From positions 1-6,410 of the forward strand of contig JAGNNG010000114.1 in NCBI GenBank assembly GCA_017990795.1: a stretch of DNA of 6,410 bases, written 5' to 3'. The notes under the pieces are model-generated. The model made no database searches and was not told where the DNA came from. It saw only the letters and a program-made list of their open reading frames with translations. Position 1 is the first letter of the stretch. The number at the start of each line of letters is the position of its first letter. This document shows, piece after piece, positions 5,731 through 6,410 of the stretch. A program made the position numbers and the translations under genes. Source of the stretch: Deltaproteobacteria bacterium. GTDB lineage: Bacteria; Myxococcota_A; Polyangia; Palsa-1104; JAEUJZ01.

Positions 5731-6410
5731 ATGATGTCTGCGTTGCATCGTGTGCTTCGGGGATGCGCCCCAACCGGGAGGCTGGCTTTGGCCCTGGCGC
5801 TGCTGGGAATGCTGCTGCTACTTGGCACTGCACGCTCGGCGCTGGCCGACGAGACCAAGGTGCATTTGGAGAGCGCCAGTCTTGAAAAGCTGCCGGAGCT
5901 TAAGACCTACGTGACGGTGCTGGGCGAGGACAACCGACCGATCAAGACCAAGAGCGGCTTTAAACTGCTCATGGACTCTGTCGAGCAGAAGGAGCTGGTG
6001 GTCAAAGCGACGCCGTTTGTTGAGTCCAAAGAGCCCATCGACGTCATCGTCGTGGTGCAGGTCTCGGCGGTGATGGAGTCGGCGCTAAAGGATGTAAAGC
6101 GCGGTATCGAGAAGCTGGCCAAGTCGCTGGCGAAAAATCCCGACAGCCGCCTGGCGCTGGTGTCGTATGCCACCGAGCCAAAGAAGCTAGAGCAACTGGG
6201 CCGCCCGAACGAGGTTGCGCGGGAGCTCGATAAGCTGGCGATTGATCCCGATGCCAGCGAAGTCAAGATGGTCGAGGCTGCGCGCTTGGCGATTGACCTG
6301 GTGCGCGAGCAGAAAGACCGACGCAAGCTGCTGATCTTGTTCTCGGACGGAATCGACGCGATGCAGAGCAAGGACGCCTACGAAAGCGTCGGCAAGCGCG
6401 CGCATGATGC
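5731..6410 (+). CDS. Exported vWA-type protein with degenerate MIDAS (partial, 3' end missing)
   Basis: The frame is open to the right edge, giving 226 residues plus two bases. Residues 1-39 are a signal peptide: a basic n-region with R7, R10 and R17, core LALALALLGMLLLLGTA (18-34), and a cut after ALA (37-39). Residues about 40-100 look like the beta-rich lead-in common in exported VWFA-related proteins (YVTVLGEDNRPI at 60-71). From about 101 a von Willebrand A fold follows: strand EPIDVIVVVQVSAVM (101-115), helix, strand RLALVSYAT (140-148), helix EAARLAIDLV (182-191), and strand KLLILFSDGID (199-209). The first MIDAS motif DxSxS is replaced by Q110-V-S112-A-V114. The threonine of the second motif appears to be valine (V178) by hand alignment. 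Only the third-motif aspartate D206 is kept, so ordinary metal-dependent ligand binding is doubtful. The start at ATG 5731 follows GGTGAGG with a 9-nt spacer and gives a standard signal peptide. The ATG at 5629 would bury that signal. The function and anchoring of the missing C-terminus are unknown. Confidence 0.85.
   Translation, partial: MMSALHRVLRGCAPTGRLALALALLGMLLLLGTARSALADETKVHLESASLEKLPELKTYVTVLGEDNRPIKTKSGFKLLMDSVEQKELVVKATPFVESKEPIDVIVVVQVSAVMESALKDVKRGIEKLAKSLAKNPDSRLALVSYATEPKKLEQLGRPNEVARELDKLAIDPDASEVKMVEAARLAIDLVREQKDRRKLLILFSDGIDAMQSKDAYESVGKRAHD

Noticed and set aside
5907..6371. 154-codon minus-strand open frame, very Ser-rich
   Set aside because: It is antisense to the vWA-type domain, whose frame shows a signal peptide and recognisable fold. 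The Ser-rich composition is what antisense reading of this GC-rich gene gives.

Overview
The window looks like chromosomal DNA of a GC-rich, Gram-negative, delta-proteobacterial type organism, most likely a myxobacterium (Myxococcota). This is inferred from the style of the genes and not from any marker gene. It carries two exported proteins rich in cysteine, a lipoprotein with an LGGC lipobox, an exported von Willebrand A-type protein, and a multidomain signalling cyclase with a coiled-coil linker. I see no rRNA, tRNA, CRISPR array, transposase or phage gene.

Layout, left to right. On the minus strand, a two-gene unit runs from 3087 down to 47. A secreted protein with a Lys-Pro/Ala linker and 14 cysteines comes first. 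After a 35-nt gap comes a large cytosolic FIST-coiled coil-class III adenylate cyclase that starts at TTG behind a GGAGG Shine-Dalgarno. A divergent 209-bp intergenic region (3088-3296) separates this unit from a plus-strand lipoprotein gene (3297-4055). That gene ends at a strong hairpin terminator flanked by A and T tracts (4092-4123), which can also serve the opposing minus-strand genes. Those genes are a 57-residue rubredoxin (4177-4350) and, upstream of it, a multi-pass membrane protein resembling the DUF1624/HGSNAT acyltransferase family (4404-5516). A second divergent intergenic region (5517-5730) holds a candidate promoter and a perfect 11-bp tandem repeat in front of an exported vWA-type protein. 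That gene (5731 onward) is cut by the right edge of the window.

How the genes may work together. The cyclase keeps all six canonical class III catalytic residues in the adenylate-specific form, so it should make cAMP under control of its N-terminal FIST sensor. Its tight linkage to a secreted cysteine-rich protein suggests an envelope or extracellular context for that signal, but this is inference from position only. The rubredoxin is a one-electron carrier with no obvious redox partner in the window. The vWA-type protein has lost two of the three MIDAS metal-binding motifs, so it probably binds partners without the usual metal site.

The most interesting points are the FIST-cyclase architecture with its secreted partner, the palindrome sitting where the secreted protein's ribosome binding site should be, the degenerate MIDAS, and the internal shift in base composition in the acyltransferase gene. 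I found no clear evidence of an entirely new defence or mobile system.
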